This document shows, piece after piece, positions 33,377 through 43,361 of a stretch of 64,000 bases of DNA. Source of the DNA: JAHZMA01 sp965205905 (GTDB lineage: Bacteria; Pseudomonadota; Alphaproteobacteria; JABAAW01; JAHZMA01); NCBI GenBank assembly GCA_965205905.1, contig CBDBHZ010000005.1, positions 1 to 64,000 on the forward strand, in the 5' to 3' direction. Position 1 is the first letter of the stretch; every line of letters begins with the position of its first letter. A model generated the notes under the pieces. That model was given only the letters and a program-made list of their open reading frames with translations. It was not told where the DNA came from and made no database searches. The position numbers and the translations under genes are program-made.

Positions 33377-35761
33377 ATGAAAGTAAAGCGCAAAATGTTA
33401 TGGCAAATATTAGCGTCATTATTATTGCTGATAATGATTGCGGGTGCGGTGGGCGCGTGGTGGTTTTTTAAGCCACTTCCAAGCTACACATTGCAACAAA
33501 GGCTACAGGTTTTTCCGCAAGATAGATTAGCGTTGCAAGGCGATGTTACGTTGCGTTGGGATGATTATCAGATTCCATTCATTGAAGCCGAATTTGATGA
33601 TGATGCCGCCTTCGTGTTAGGCTTGGTTCATGCCCATTTGCGTCTTACTCAAGTTGAGGCATTGCGCTTGGTATCGCAAGGCAGGCTTAGCGAGATGGTG
33701 CCGTTAAAATTGCTTGCCGATGTTGATGCAGGGCTTCGCACATTGGGCTATGGGCGGGCGGCTGAAAAGACATATGCGGATATGCCAGATAGCACCAAGC
33801 AATGGCTGAATCAATTTGTTCGGGGCTATAATCACTATAAAGCAGGGCTAAAGCGCAAAGATATTCCGCAAGATTTGAAATTATTGGGCTTGGATTGGCG
33901 GCGCGAGATGACTGCGCTAGATATTCTCACCATCGGCAAACTTACAGGCTCATCACCCAGTTGGTTTTCGCATTTTGCCAGCCTACAGCTTGCCACGCAA
34001 GATAATGGTAAAAGCCTGCTGAAACGCTTGCGAACGCTTGGCAGTGCGGGCATGGTCAGCCATATCCCTGAAGGCAGTCAGCTTGAATTGCACCCATCGT
34101 TACAGGCGCTGAATCGCCTTATATTAAACCAATCGCGTTCGGGCAGTAATTCGGTGGTGATAGGCGGTGCAAAATCGGCAACGGGCAGCGGCTTGATTGC
34201 CAGTGACCCGCATTTGGGAATGTCTATCCCGAATTTTTGGCTGATTGCGGGGTTGAAAACGCCATCTTATCACGGGGTGGGCATGATGATACCGGGCGTG
34301 CCTGCCTTTGGCTTTGGGCGGATGAAAAATATCGCATGGGGCGGCACCAATTTGCATGGGCAAGATAGCGATTTGGTTGATGTTTCAGCTTTGCCAGCGG
34401 AAGATTTTACCACCGAAACCCATATCATCAAAAGACGGTTTTTGCCATCGAAGAAAATTGAAATCCGTATCTCGCCTTATGGTCCAGTGTTTTCGGATTT
34501 GCCATTTTTGCCGCAGGCTGATGTGGATTATGCGATGGCATGGGTAGGACATTCTAGCGGCAGTGATGAATTAACCGCCTTGTTAGAAACCATGCGCGCC
34601 ACTGATTTTACTGAATTTAAGCAAGCCATGCGGAATTTTGCCGCCCCCGGACAGAATTTTTTATATACTGATGATAAGGGCAATATCGGGCAGATTGTCG
34701 CGGCGCATATCCCCTTACGTGATGATGCTTATCACGAAAAATTCTATTTAAGCGTGGCGGATTACGCTCATTATTGGGCGGTGATTAACGATGCCTCAAC
34801 TCTGCCATTTGCCTATAATCCTGATACGCATTATCTGGCTTCTGCCAATAACCGTGCCTATGCGGGCAAGCCTGAAATCGGCTATAGCTACCCGACTGGT
34901 TTTCGCTATGCGCGAATTGCACAGTTGGTGGGTGGGCAAGATTTATGGGATATAGACTCACTGCGGGACCTGCAAGATGATAGCTATATTTGGAGCAGCC
35001 ATAGCATCGCGCAAGAAATTGTAAAGCTGTTTGATGAGCAAGATTTAAGCGCGTGGGATAGTAACTATCAGCAACAGGCAGAGATATTTGTGGAATCATT
35101 AAGGGATTGGGATGGGTATTATAAAATATCATCACAAGGGGCTGTGCATTACGAATTTTTCAGCCCTGCTTTTACGGCAAAGCTGTTGACGCAAGCAGGC
35201 GATAGTGAATTTTTTGATTTAATCAGGCGCACATCACGCAAGCAATTGGTGTTGAAAGAGATTTTAAGCCGCAATGAATTGTCGGGGGATTTATCGGCTG
35301 AGGTGATAGCGACCGCATTGCAGGCAGGGCTAGATGCGTGGGTGCAGGCGATAGATAATGTTGAGGGCAAATCTGATGGTAGGGAGGCAGATAACATCAC
35401 ATGGGGCGATATTCACTATGTGCAGATACAACATGCGCTTGGCAATGTGCCGTTTATTGGGCGTAAATATCGCTATCAGCAATTACCGATTGCGGGCGGT
35501 AATAGTTCGGTATTCAAAACGGGCTTTAACGATAAAATTGGTGCATCGGCAACATCGTATGGCACACAATCGCAGCATGTTTCGGATATGGCGGATTTGG
35601 ACGAAAATTATTTTGTGCTATTGGGCGGGCAAGATGGCACTATCGGCAGTCCGAATTTTTACGACCAAGCATTTATGTGGCATAAGCGCGACTTAATAAA
35701 ACTGCCTTTGCGTGATGAATCCGTGCGCGAACATTTTAAGCATGTGATGGTATTGCGGTAG
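33377..35761 (+). CDS. Penicillin acylase family (S45) Ntn-hydrolase
   Basis: 794 residues with an N-terminal signal or anchor (KMLWQILASLLLLIMIAGAV), so exported to the periplasm. The precursor should self-cleave before Ser257 in SGSNSVVIGG, the new N-terminal serine being the nucleophile. GSGLIASDPHLGMSIPN and the GRMKNIAWGGTN stretch follow as in the beta subunit of acylases. The family hydrolyses amides such as beta-lactam side chains or acyl-homoserine lactones; the substrate here cannot be told from sequence. It is 9 bp after the ceramidase-family gene and 39 bp before thiolase. Confidence 0.9.
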   Translation: MKVKRKMLWQILASLLLLIMIAGAVGAWWFFKPLPSYTLQQRLQVFPQDRLALQGDVTLRWDDYQIPFIEAEFDDDAAFVLGLVHAHLRLTQVEALRLVSQGRLSEMVPLKLLADVDAGLRTLGYGRAAEKTYADMPDSTKQWLNQFVRGYNHYKAGLKRKDIPQDLKLLGLDWRREMTALDILTIGKLTGSSPSWFSHFASLQLATQDNGKSLLKRLRTLGSAGMVSHIPEGSQLELHPSLQALNRLILNQSRSGSNSVVIGGAKSATGSGLIASDPHLGMSIPNFWLIAGLKTPSYHGVGMMIPGVPAFGFGRMKNIAWGGTNLHGQDSDLVDVSALPAEDFTTETHIIKRRFLPSKKIEIRISPYGPVFSDLPFLPQADVDYAMAWVGHSSGSDELTALLETMRATDFTEFKQAMRNFAAPGQNFLYTDDKGNIGQIVAAHIPLRDDAYHEKFYLSVADYAHYWAVINDASTLPFAYNPDTHYLASANNRAYAGKPEIGYSYPTGFRYARIAQLVGGQDLWDIDSLRDLQDDSYIWSSHSIAQEIVKLFDEQDLSAWDSNYQQQAEIFVESLRDWDGYYKISSQGAVHYEFFSPAFTAKLLTQAGDSEFFDLIRRTSRKQLVLKEILSRNELSGDLSAEVIATALQAGLDAWVQAIDNVEGKSDGREADNITWGDIHYVQIQHALGNVPFIGRKYRYQQLPIAGGNSSVFKTGFNDKIGASATSYGTQSQHVSDMADLDENYFVLLGGQDGTIGSPNFYDQAFMWHKRDLIKLPLRDESVREHFKHVMVLR

Positions 35762-35800
35762 GGGTTTATAATATCAAGGTAACATAAAGAGGGTGAGAGC

Positions 35801-37009
35801 ATGGCATATATCATTGGGGCGAAGCGCAGTGCTATCGGCACGTTTTTAGGTGCGTTAAGCCAGCAACCGATTGCGGATATAGCAGGGCAAGTGGCGGTGG
35901 CAAGCTTGCAATCGGCGAATATCTCGCCCGACTATATTAGCGAGACCATTTTGGGCAATGTGTTACCGCACGGGCAGGGTATGAATTTGGCACGGCAGAC
36001 TGCCGATAAAGCAGGCATTCCCCATAAAGCGACTGCCTTTACAATCAATCAAGTTTGCGCTTCGGGTTTGCGTTCGGTTGCCCTTGCTCATCAGATGATG
36101 GCCAATGACATGATTGAAAGCGGCGATGTAATGCAAAATCACGCTTTGATGGCAGGCGGATTAGAGACGATGAGCAATATTCCACACATGGTGCAGATGC
36201 GGTTTGGCAATAAATTAGGCGATGCCACTCTGATTGATGCCGTGCAACATGATGGCTTAAATTGCGCGCTTGCCGATTGTGGCATGGGGGTAACGGCTGA
36301 AAATTTGGCAGAACAATACGCTATTAGCCGTGACGCTCAAGATGCGTTTGCTTATCAATCGCAGTTAAAAACCGATAAAGCGATTAAAGCAGGCTTATTT
36401 GCTGATGAAATCGTGCCATATATATATCAAAAACGCGGGAATGCAATCAGTTTCGAGACAGATGAGCATCCGCGCCTCACCGAATTATCCGCGCTTGCAA
36501 CCTTAAAGCCCGTCTTCAAAAAAGATGGCACAGTTACCGCAGGCAATGCGAGCGGTATCAATGATGGCGCGGCAATCGTGATTGTGGGTAATGAAGCACA
36601 CGCGCAAAATGTTGATGCAAGCGCACCGATTGCGCGTATCACGGGCTGGGCAACAAGCGGTGTTGCGCCCGACATTATGGGCATCGGACCTGTGAGCGCG
36701 ATTCAGCAATTATTGGCAAAAACCAATATGGGTGCGGACGATATTGACGCGTTTGAAATCAACGAAGCCTTTGCGGTGCAGGTGTTAGCGGTGCTGAAAG
36801 GCTTGGCGGCGCACAACATTATTATCCCGCCCGAAAAGCTAAATCCACGCGGTGGCGCGATTGCGTTAGGGCATCCGTTGGGGGCATCGGGCGCACGGGT
36901 TTTGGTTACATTATTGCATCATCTGAAGCAAGAAAAGCTGAAACGTGGCATCGCCGCTTTATGTGTGGGTGGCGGTATGGGCATCGCGCTGATGGTTGAG
37001 ATGGTTTGA
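35801..37009 (+). CDS. Acetyl-CoA C-acetyltransferase (thiolase)
   Basis: 402 residues, full-length thiolase. The acyl-accepting cysteine is Cys86 in NQVCASGLRSV; the second half has NASGINDGAAIVIV, EINEAFA, RGGAIALGHPLGASGAR with the catalytic histidine, and CVGGGMGIALMVE with the second cysteine. It catalyses the reversible condensation of two acetyl-CoA to acetoacetyl-CoA. The next gene, 13 bp downstream, encodes acetoacetyl-CoA synthetase, so the pair probably converts acetoacetate to acetoacetyl-CoA and then to acetyl-CoA for use as carbon source, or supports polyhydroxybutyrate turnover. Confidence 0.93.
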   Translation: MAYIIGAKRSAIGTFLGALSQQPIADIAGQVAVASLQSANISPDYISETILGNVLPHGQGMNLARQTADKAGIPHKATAFTINQVCASGLRSVALAHQMMANDMIESGDVMQNHALMAGGLETMSNIPHMVQMRFGNKLGDATLIDAVQHDGLNCALADCGMGVTAENLAEQYAISRDAQDAFAYQSQLKTDKAIKAGLFADEIVPYIYQKRGNAISFETDEHPRLTELSALATLKPVFKKDGTVTAGNASGINDGAAIVIVGNEAHAQNVDASAPIARITGWATSGVAPDIMGIGPVSAIQQLLAKTNMGADDIDAFEINEAFAVQVLAVLKGLAAHNIIIPPEKLNPRGGAIALGHPLGASGARVLVTLLHHLKQEKLKRGIAALCVGGGMGIALMVEMV

Positions 37010-37022
37010 TAGGCGGCATAAA

Positions 37023-39017
37023 ATGAGCGACTTATTATTCACCCCCAAAAACCCTGAACAGACTCAGCTGCATCAATTTGGGATGATGCTGGCTGAAAAA
37101 TATCATTTCAGCTATCAGGATTATCAGGATTTGCATGATTTTTCGGTGAGGGAGACGGAGAAGTTTTGGCATGAGTTTTTACTCTATGCCGATATTATCG
37201 CGGATTTTCCTGAAAATTTGGGTGAGAATATCATTGATGAGACTGGCAACATTAAAGGCGGGCATTTCTTTACCGATATGCGTTTGAATTTCGCCGAAAA
37301 TTTGTTGAATTTTAGCGCGGATAATGCGGATAATGCCAGCAAGCCAGCGATTATTTTCAAATCCAATCACATTGAAGAAACGATTAGTTGGCAGGAATTA
37401 GCCGATAAAGTCTCGCGCTTGCAACAGGCATTGCAGGCATCGGGTTTTGGTGCGGGCGATGTGGCGGCGGGCTTTGTGCCGAACGCGCCTTTTGCGGTGA
37501 TTGCCATGCTTGCGGTAACCTCGCTTGGCGGTGTGTGGACGTCATGCTCGCCCGATTTTGGGCATGAGGGGGTGATGGATAGATTTGGGCAGACCAAGCC
37601 GAAAATTCTATTCGCCAGTGATGGTTATTTTTACAATGGCAAAAGCCATGATAGTCGCGAAAAAGTCAGCGAATTTAGCGCAAAAATCCCATCAATCACT
37701 CATATTATTATTGAGCCGATATTGGCGAATGCGGGCGCAAAAATATCGGATGCAGGTAGCCATGCGAATATGATAAACCATCAGGATTTTGTCGCTGATT
37801 ACAGCCCCAAGAAATTGCAATTCACCCGCCTGAAATTTAACGAAGCCTTATTCATTATGTATTCTTCTGGCACAACGGGCGCGCCGAAATGTATCATACA
37901 TGGCATCGGCGGCACATTGCTAAATCTAATGAAAGAACACCGCTTGCATTGCGATATTCGGGCGGGCGATAGGCTGTTTTTTTACACAACTTGTGGTTGG
38001 ATGATGTGGAATTGGCTGGTGGGCGGGCTTGCCAGTGGCGCAACCATTATGCTGTATGATGAATCGCCATTTTATTCAAACGATACCAGTCTGCTTGATT
38101 TCGTGGCAAAGCATCAGGTTCGGCTGATGGGCGTTTCAGCAAAATATATCGATGTGCTTGCGGATAGAAAAGTCAACATGCGCGATAATAATAACAAGCT
38201 ATCGCATTTAGATTTTATCCTCACCACCGCGTCGGTGCTAACGCCAGAAGCATTTCACTATATTTATCAAGCGATTAAGTCTGATATTTATGTTGCTTCA
38301 ATATCGGGTGGCACTGATATTTTAGGCTGTTTCGTGTTGGGTGTGCCTACCAAACCTGTCTATGCAGGGCAGATAAGCGGTGCGGCATTGGGCGCAGAAA
38401 TCCAAGTGCTGAACCAAGCGGGCGATGAATGCAAGCCCGATGAAAAGGGCGAGTTAGTCTGTGCGAATTTGTTCCCCAACATGCCGATTGGCTTTTTTGC
38501 TGATGCTGATGGGGCGAAATATCACAAGGCTTATTTTGCAACTTTTGAGGGTAAATGGCATCATGGCGACTTCATTGCCCGCACCAAGCAAGATGGCTAT
38601 ATTATATATGGACGTTCCGATACCGTGCTGAACCCCGGTGGCGTTCGCATTGGCACAGCTGAGATTTACCGAGTGGTTGAAACATTGCCTGAAATCAGCG
38701 AGGCTTTAGCGGTTGGGCAGAATTTTAACAATGATGTGCGCGTGATTTTATTTGTGGTGCTGAAGCCTGATGCGCGCCTAGATGATGATTTGCGCGCAAC
38801 CATTAAAACCGCCATCAAAACCCGATGCACACCGCGCCATGTGCCAGCAAAAATCATCGCGGTCAGTGATATTCCCCGCACGCGTTCGGGCAAAATCACC
38901 GAAGCAACAATCCGCGATATTATCAATGGTAAGCCCCCTAATAATATCGGTGCATTGGCTAATCCGAAAATCTTGCAAGAATATCAGCAGGCTTATCAGA
39001 AATTTTTGCTTGATTAA
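37023..39017 (+). CDS. aacS: Acetoacetyl-CoA synthetase (acetoacetate-CoA ligase)
   Basis: 664 residues from ATG 37023. ANL-superfamily adenylate-forming enzyme: P-loop-like IMYSSGTTGAPKCIIHG, TTCGWMMWNWLVGGL, hinge region YIIYGRSDTVLNPGGVRIG, and C-terminal lysine region PRTRSGKITE. The N-terminal FWHEFLLYADI and long length mark the acetoacetate-specific branch over acetyl-CoA synthetase. It activates acetoacetate with ATP and CoA. Adjacent to thiolase it forms a short ketone-body catabolism pathway. A 75-bp gap precedes the next gene. Confidence 0.92.
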   Translation: MSDLLFTPKNPEQTQLHQFGMMLAEKYHFSYQDYQDLHDFSVRETEKFWHEFLLYADIIADFPENLGENIIDETGNIKGGHFFTDMRLNFAENLLNFSADNADNASKPAIIFKSNHIEETISWQELADKVSRLQQALQASGFGAGDVAAGFVPNAPFAVIAMLAVTSLGGVWTSCSPDFGHEGVMDRFGQTKPKILFASDGYFYNGKSHDSREKVSEFSAKIPSITHIIIEPILANAGAKISDAGSHANMINHQDFVADYSPKKLQFTRLKFNEALFIMYSSGTTGAPKCIIHGIGGTLLNLMKEHRLHCDIRAGDRLFFYTTCGWMMWNWLVGGLASGATIMLYDESPFYSNDTSLLDFVAKHQVRLMGVSAKYIDVLADRKVNMRDNNNKLSHLDFILTTASVLTPEAFHYIYQAIKSDIYVASISGGTDILGCFVLGVPTKPVYAGQISGAALGAEIQVLNQAGDECKPDEKGELVCANLFPNMPIGFFADADGAKYHKAYFATFEGKWHHGDFIARTKQDGYIIYGRSDTVLNPGGVRIGTAEIYRVVETLPEISEALAVGQNFNNDVRVILFVVLKPDARLDDDLRATIKTAIKTRCTPRHVPAKIIAVSDIPRTRSGKITEATIRDIINGKPPNNIGALANPKILQEYQQAYQKFLLD

Positions 39018-39092
39018 GTTTTACCCCCTTTACAAACTTATTTCAACAGGCTACAGTAACCCTGTATATAACGAATCAATAGGAGACAACCA

Positions 39093-42000
39093 ATGAAAAA
39101 CCTTATTTTACTCATTTCACTCATTACCCTAACGGCTTGCGGTGGCGATACTGCCAGCAGTGATGCCCCTGCCGATAACGGCAACCCTAATACCAATCCG
39201 CCCGTTACTGAAACGCCGATGGATATGACCGTGACCGACCCATTCCCAACCATTCCAACCACTCATGCTGATACACCAAAGGCAGAAACATTTTCCACAT
39301 TACTAGACTTTAATAGTTTGACTGAACAAAATGATGTTAACCTGCCCATCGGTAGTTTGGTGCAAATCACAGATACTGATAGCACCATCACAACCGATAG
39401 AATCAGCGGTGGTGTGCTACAATTTAACTATGAGAATTCGTTTGTTGTTAACAGTTTAAAAGTCTTTTTTGCCGATAAAGAATATAAGCTGACTGATGGC
39501 ACTGCCAGCCCAAATTCAGTTACCAGCACTGATATTACGGTTGATGATGGCACTGGCAATGCTCTTATTCCAAACTCTTTCGACCTCGCTAGAGATGATT
39601 TCAGCTTTACCGCCGATTATATGGCTGGCTTAATATGGCAATTACGAAAAGACAGGGCAAGCGCTAGCGACCCCAGAGACGATAATTACGGCTTTGGCAT
39701 TGCAGGCTTTGAAACCGCTTCACCTTTAGATGCTGGCACCACCACTTTCACCGGCAAAGGGCGCGGTTACCATAGCGGTGGCACGCTTCTTCATTTTAAC
39801 ATCACTGCCACTGTTAATTTCGGCGCACACACGGTTGCCCTAGAAAGCACTGGCACTTGCGATTCTAGCGATTGCACACAGCAAAGTGCTAATCCACGCC
39901 CCAACCTCAATTTCAAAGGCGATTTAAGCTATAAAGCAGGCGAAAATATTCTGTTTGGCAGTAATATCAAAACCGCAGGCACTGATGGCGATTTTGGTAT
40001 GACTGATGCTGACGGCACAGAACTATCAGGCTTAGCCGATGCCAGATTCTACGGACCAGATACCAATGAATTCGGTGGCACATTCAATCTCAGCAACGCA
40101 ACCGCAGGCTATGTGGGGTATTTTGGGGGAGTGCGGGACTATGTTGTTAGCAACAATAGCAATAATCCTATCGCAACCGATGCGAACGAAATGCCAGCAA
40201 GTAATCATCTCTATCGGATTAGCAGCATAACCAGTTTTGATGATTCTGATATTGGTGGTTCTATCCTTCAAAATCAAACGCTTCCCATCGCTTCGGCGGT
40301 GCGCCTTACCCGTAACAATGCTGAGCGCACCCTCACCTATGATTTTATCACTGGTGGCATTGCCGAATTTAGCTATGGTCATGATGGAACATTTATTAAC
40401 ACAGGTCAGGCGGATAATTTAGAACTCTATGTTGGGCAAAACAGATATTCGCTCAATAATGGTGGCACGGGGAATGTCAATAAAGTGGAACACACCTCTG
40501 CTACGAATACGTTGAAAGATGGCACTAGCGGTATCGCGCCTAGCAAGATGGGGCTGTATCGCGATGTTTTTGGTAGCACCGCAAATCACATGTCGGTTGT
40601 TGCATGGGCTGTAAGCCAAACAGGCTATGATTCTTACGCCTATGGCATTGCGGGTTATGAAACCCTGCTGAATGGCACATTGCAAAATGCTGGCTTAGCC
40701 ACATTCACGGGTGCAGGTGCAGGGCGTTATTCTGATGCTGATAATAGCAATGTTGCAACTGCTTTTACCATAACAGCCGATGTTGATTTCGGTGCATACA
40801 CAGCAGTGCTAGCGGGAACGCATACTGATAATGCTTTTGACGAGCTTAACTTTACTGGCACATTAGCCTATGCTGATGGTGATAATAATTTAAGCACCGC
40901 ACATACCAATGGTGTAAAAATCACCACCACCACAGGCGGTGGCACATATGCACAGCTTACAGGCGATGCAACCGCAAAATTTTACGGACCAGATAGCGAT
41001 GAATTGGGTGGCACTTTCAGCCTTAGTAACGCAACTTCAGCCTATGTGGGGTATTTTGGTGGCAAGCGTCCAGAGAGTGTTGCAGATGTCATCGTATTGC
41101 CTGATGTGCGAGTTAATCTTAATGCGAGTCAAGGATATCCACCATCTATTCCCAACAACCCAAGCACTGATCCAGTTGTTAAATATACATCATTCTCTGA
41201 GATGACTGACCCAAACAATGCTGATGGTAGTATCAATAATGTTATAACCTCTGCATTGGTTGTGGAAGGAAAGGTTACTGATAGTTATGAGCGCACCACA
41301 AATAGCAATGCATGGAAATATGCCATGATTACCCAAACCAGTGAAATAAAAAGTTGGACGGGCGCGACAAATGCCACCTTTTTTACGAAATCAAATAGTG
41401 TTTATATTATAAATAGTTTTTCACTTCAAACTAATGTAGAATATTCACTTGGTTCTACTGATGGTGCCACTCAATTTAAAACAAGTGCTACCAATAGTTC
41501 TAGCACCACTTCTACATTTATTGAAGGCAACCGTGGTAGTGACTTTTTTGGCTTTGATTCCGATTATATGATATCGACCTATTGGAAAATTACCCGCGAT
41601 GCTGATAAGCTAAATAATGCTAGCACCAGCCTCACTGGCAGCACCTATACTACACACGGTCTATCGATTGGCGGTTTTGAAACAGGTCATGCAAGCGTAG
41701 GCGGCACTATTCCTACCACTGGCACGGCTTCATTTACGGGTAAAGGGCGCGGTATCTATCGTGATATTTCTGATACGGCTAATGTCATTGATGCTATCAC
41801 CGAATTTACGGTTAATGTTGATGTTGATTTTGCCTCCACAGCCCGCACAGTCGATATCACCAGCACTGGCACACAAGACATGGCTAACCCAAGCACAAAA
41901 TTCACCAATCTTGATTTCACCAGTAACGCCACTTACAGCGCAGGCACAAATGACATTAATGGCACGGTAACAAGCACAAATAGTTCAGCGGCTGATGCTT

Positions 42001-42140
42001 TATCAGGCACAATGGATGCCAGATTTTACGGTGCAGATGTGGGTGAATTAGGCGGTAGATTCTCAATGACCGATAATGGCGGAGGCACTGATGATGATAA
42101 CACCCGCACATATTATGGGGTCTTCGGCGCAGAAGATTGA
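39093..42140 (+). CDS. TbpB-like multi-barrel surface lipoprotein
   Basis: 1,015 residues, ATG at 39093 with AGGAGACAACC upstream. Signal MKNLILLISLITLTAC with lipobox LTAC, then a Pro/Thr-rich linker (PPVTETPMD, shared with the 60010-63831 protein). Three barrel-like units end in DARFYGPDTNEFGGTFN...GYFGGVR, TAKFYGPDSDELGGTFS...GYFGGKR and DARFYGADVGELGGRFS...GVFGAED. The first unit has a cysteine pair (CDSSDC); the others lack it, unlike most units in the other three proteins. The third unit is diverged. By motif it belongs to the TbpB-type surface lipoproteins; ligand unknown. A G-rich palindromic element begins right after the stop. Confidence 0.8.
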   Translation: MKNLILLISLITLTACGGDTASSDAPADNGNPNTNPPVTETPMDMTVTDPFPTIPTTHADTPKAETFSTLLDFNSLTEQNDVNLPIGSLVQITDTDSTITTDRISGGVLQFNYENSFVVNSLKVFFADKEYKLTDGTASPNSVTSTDITVDDGTGNALIPNSFDLARDDFSFTADYMAGLIWQLRKDRASASDPRDDNYGFGIAGFETASPLDAGTTTFTGKGRGYHSGGTLLHFNITATVNFGAHTVALESTGTCDSSDCTQQSANPRPNLNFKGDLSYKAGENILFGSNIKTAGTDGDFGMTDADGTELSGLADARFYGPDTNEFGGTFNLSNATAGYVGYFGGVRDYVVSNNSNNPIATDANEMPASNHLYRISSITSFDDSDIGGSILQNQTLPIASAVRLTRNNAERTLTYDFITGGIAEFSYGHDGTFINTGQADNLELYVGQNRYSLNNGGTGNVNKVEHTSATNTLKDGTSGIAPSKMGLYRDVFGSTANHMSVVAWAVSQTGYDSYAYGIAGYETLLNGTLQNAGLATFTGAGAGRYSDADNSNVATAFTITADVDFGAYTAVLAGTHTDNAFDELNFTGTLAYADGDNNLSTAHTNGVKITTTTGGGTYAQLTGDATAKFYGPDSDELGGTFSLSNATSAYVGYFGGKRPESVADVIVLPDVRVNLNASQGYPPSIPNNPSTDPVVKYTSFSEMTDPNNADGSINNVITSALVVEGKVTDSYERTTNSNAWKYAMITQTSEIKSWTGATNATFFTKSNSVYIINSFSLQTNVEYSLGSTDGATQFKTSATNSSSTTSTFIEGNRGSDFFGFDSDYMISTYWKITRDADKLNNASTSLTGSTYTTHGLSIGGFETGHASVGGTIPTTGTASFTGKGRGIYRDISDTANVIDAITEFTVNVDVDFASTARTVDITSTGTQDMANPSTKFTNLDFTSNATYSAGTNDINGTVTSTNSSAADALSGTMDARFYGADVGELGGRFSMTDNGGGTDDDNTRTYYGVFGAED

Positions 42141-42141
42141 T

Positions 42142-42340
42142 AATATATGGGGGGCTTTGCGGAGTCGGTTTATTGTATCAAGGGGGGTGCGGCGCAACTT
42201 CTCGATGTGAGTCAGAATAGGCAATCCGCATCGTCTAAAGGTTTGAAAATATATTTTCAAACCAAGACTCGCTCGATTGCCCCCTTGATAATCCCCCCGC
42301 CCGCGTGTAATACTAGCGGAGTCGCGTACCTCACCAACCC
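42142..42340. repeat. G-rich palindromic element, copy 5
   Basis: TATGGGGGGCTTTGCGGAGT...GTATCAAGGGGGGTGCGGCG, then a different core (GGTTTGAAAA TATA TTTTCAAACC hairpin), then GCCCCCTTGATAATCCCCCC. The core also appears, in reverse, in copy 7 near 51160-51230. Confidence 0.75.
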
Positions 42341-42346
42341 CCCCCG

Positions 42347-42588
42347 CCATTCCGACGAAAGTCGGAATCCAGAGTATTAAGCACATAGAGCGACAAAAAC
42401 GTCAGTATCAGAGTATTCCGCATAAATCTGCAAAAGAAAGACACGCATTTCGAAATGCCTTCTGCGGAGGGGGCAAGCATATCAATAAACACCGACTTCG
42501 CGTTTTTTCACTCCCTCCTGTGCAAACGACTCTGGATTCCGTGTCTCTCACGATATTCTTCGAATATCGGCACGGAATGACGGCGGAG
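42347..42588. repeat. MITE-like element, copy 1 (inverted copy at 59680-59922)
   Basis: About 240 bp, nearly identical to the reverse complement of 59680-59922. Both ends carry a hairpin ending CGGAATCCAGAGT: one ATTCCGACGAAAGTCGGAAT, the other built on a long ATATTCGAAGAATAT palindrome. The inside holds CATTTCGAAATG and GGGGGCAAGCATATCAATAA. No transposase is encoded, so it would need one in trans. Confidence 0.8.
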
Positions 42589-42695
42589 ATGGCGGTGCGT
42601 GTCGCTGTTGCAATTCTAGCGTATACTAACGCTTGACAAACCATATCTTGAAGTGCAAACTAGAGATGTATATATAAATTATAAGGATTAAACTT

Positions 42696-43061
42696 ATGAA
42701 ATTCTTAAAAGAGTTCGATGAAATGATAAAAACGGTTTACTATTTAGTAGGTATTATCGGGGTAATTGCTTTAGTCTTTACTTTTACTATTGGAATAGCC
42801 AAAGATGTGGATGTTTTGCAAAGAGATGTAGCCGAGCTGAAAACAGAGGTGAGAGCCGAATTTGTAAAAATAGATGAAAAGTTTGATAAAATAGATGAAA
42901 AGTTTGATAAAATAGATGAAAAGTTTGATAAAATAGATTTGAAATTTGACGAGCTTAATGAAATCTTACGGAATATTGCCGTTGATGTTGCTATCTTAAA
43001 TAAATCTTCAAATAACGCGAGTAATACTGAATCAACTGAAAAAATAGCGTCTAGCCAATGA
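42696..43061 (+). CDS. Small membrane-anchored coiled-coil protein
   Basis: 121 residues. One transmembrane segment (VYYLVGIIGVIALVFTFTIGI), then a heptad coiled coil VLQRDVAELKTEVRAEF and four tandem copies of the heptad KIDEKFD or a variant, encoded by near-identical 21-bp DNA repeats (42880-42950). A hydrophilic Ser/Asn-rich tail follows. It has the shape of small coiled-coil membrane proteins of unknown role. Its TGA overlaps the ATG of the next gene, so the pair is translationally coupled. ATAAGGATT upstream of ATG 42696 serves as a weak ribosome binding site. Confidence 0.7.
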   Translation: MKFLKEFDEMIKTVYYLVGIIGVIALVFTFTIGIAKDVDVLQRDVAELKTEVRAEFVKIDEKFDKIDEKFDKIDEKFDKIDLKFDELNEILRNIAVDVAILNKSSNNASNTESTEKIASSQ

Positions 43062-43264
43062 AAAAAGAAATGGAATCATTTGAACCAACCATCGGTGACT
43101 ATTACGATGATGAGGAAAGAGACCTTATCGAAGGCATCGAAGAATATGTCAACCGAGATGATTACGTGCCTGTAAGCACTTTGACTCCCGAACGTAGAGC
43201 AATGTTACAACGCGTCACCATCGTTGGAGACCCCACCCGCGCATTAGAGCCCACAGAAAAATAG
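43058..43264 (+). CDS. Small acidic hypothetical protein coupled to the coiled-coil gene
   Basis: 68 residues, start ATG overlaps the stop of the preceding gene (ATGA). Acidic N-terminal half (DYYDDEERDLIEGIEEYVN), then YVPVSTLTPERRAMLQRV. Length and acidity suit an antitoxin-like or adaptor protein, but no family is recognised and the partner does not look like a toxin. A CTAG palindrome follows at 43270. Confidence 0.55.
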   Translation: MKKEMESFEPTIGDYYDDEERDLIEGIEEYVNRDDYVPVSTLTPERRAMLQRVTIVGDPTRALEPTEK

Positions 43265-43269
43265 CAATT

Positions 43270-43300
43270 CTAGCGAATTGTGGTTTCACCACAATTCTAG
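43270..43300. repeat. CTAG/GAATTGTGG palindrome
   Basis: CTAGCGAATTGTGGT...ACCACAATTCTAG, a near-perfect inverted repeat starting 6 bp after a stop codon, of the same family as 8985-9020 with a different inner stem. Two further GCGGATATTAATG copies follow. Confidence 0.7.
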
Positions 43301-43361
43301 CGGATATTAATGCGGATATTAATGACGGTGGTGTGTATTCACGCACCTCCAAAATACCATA

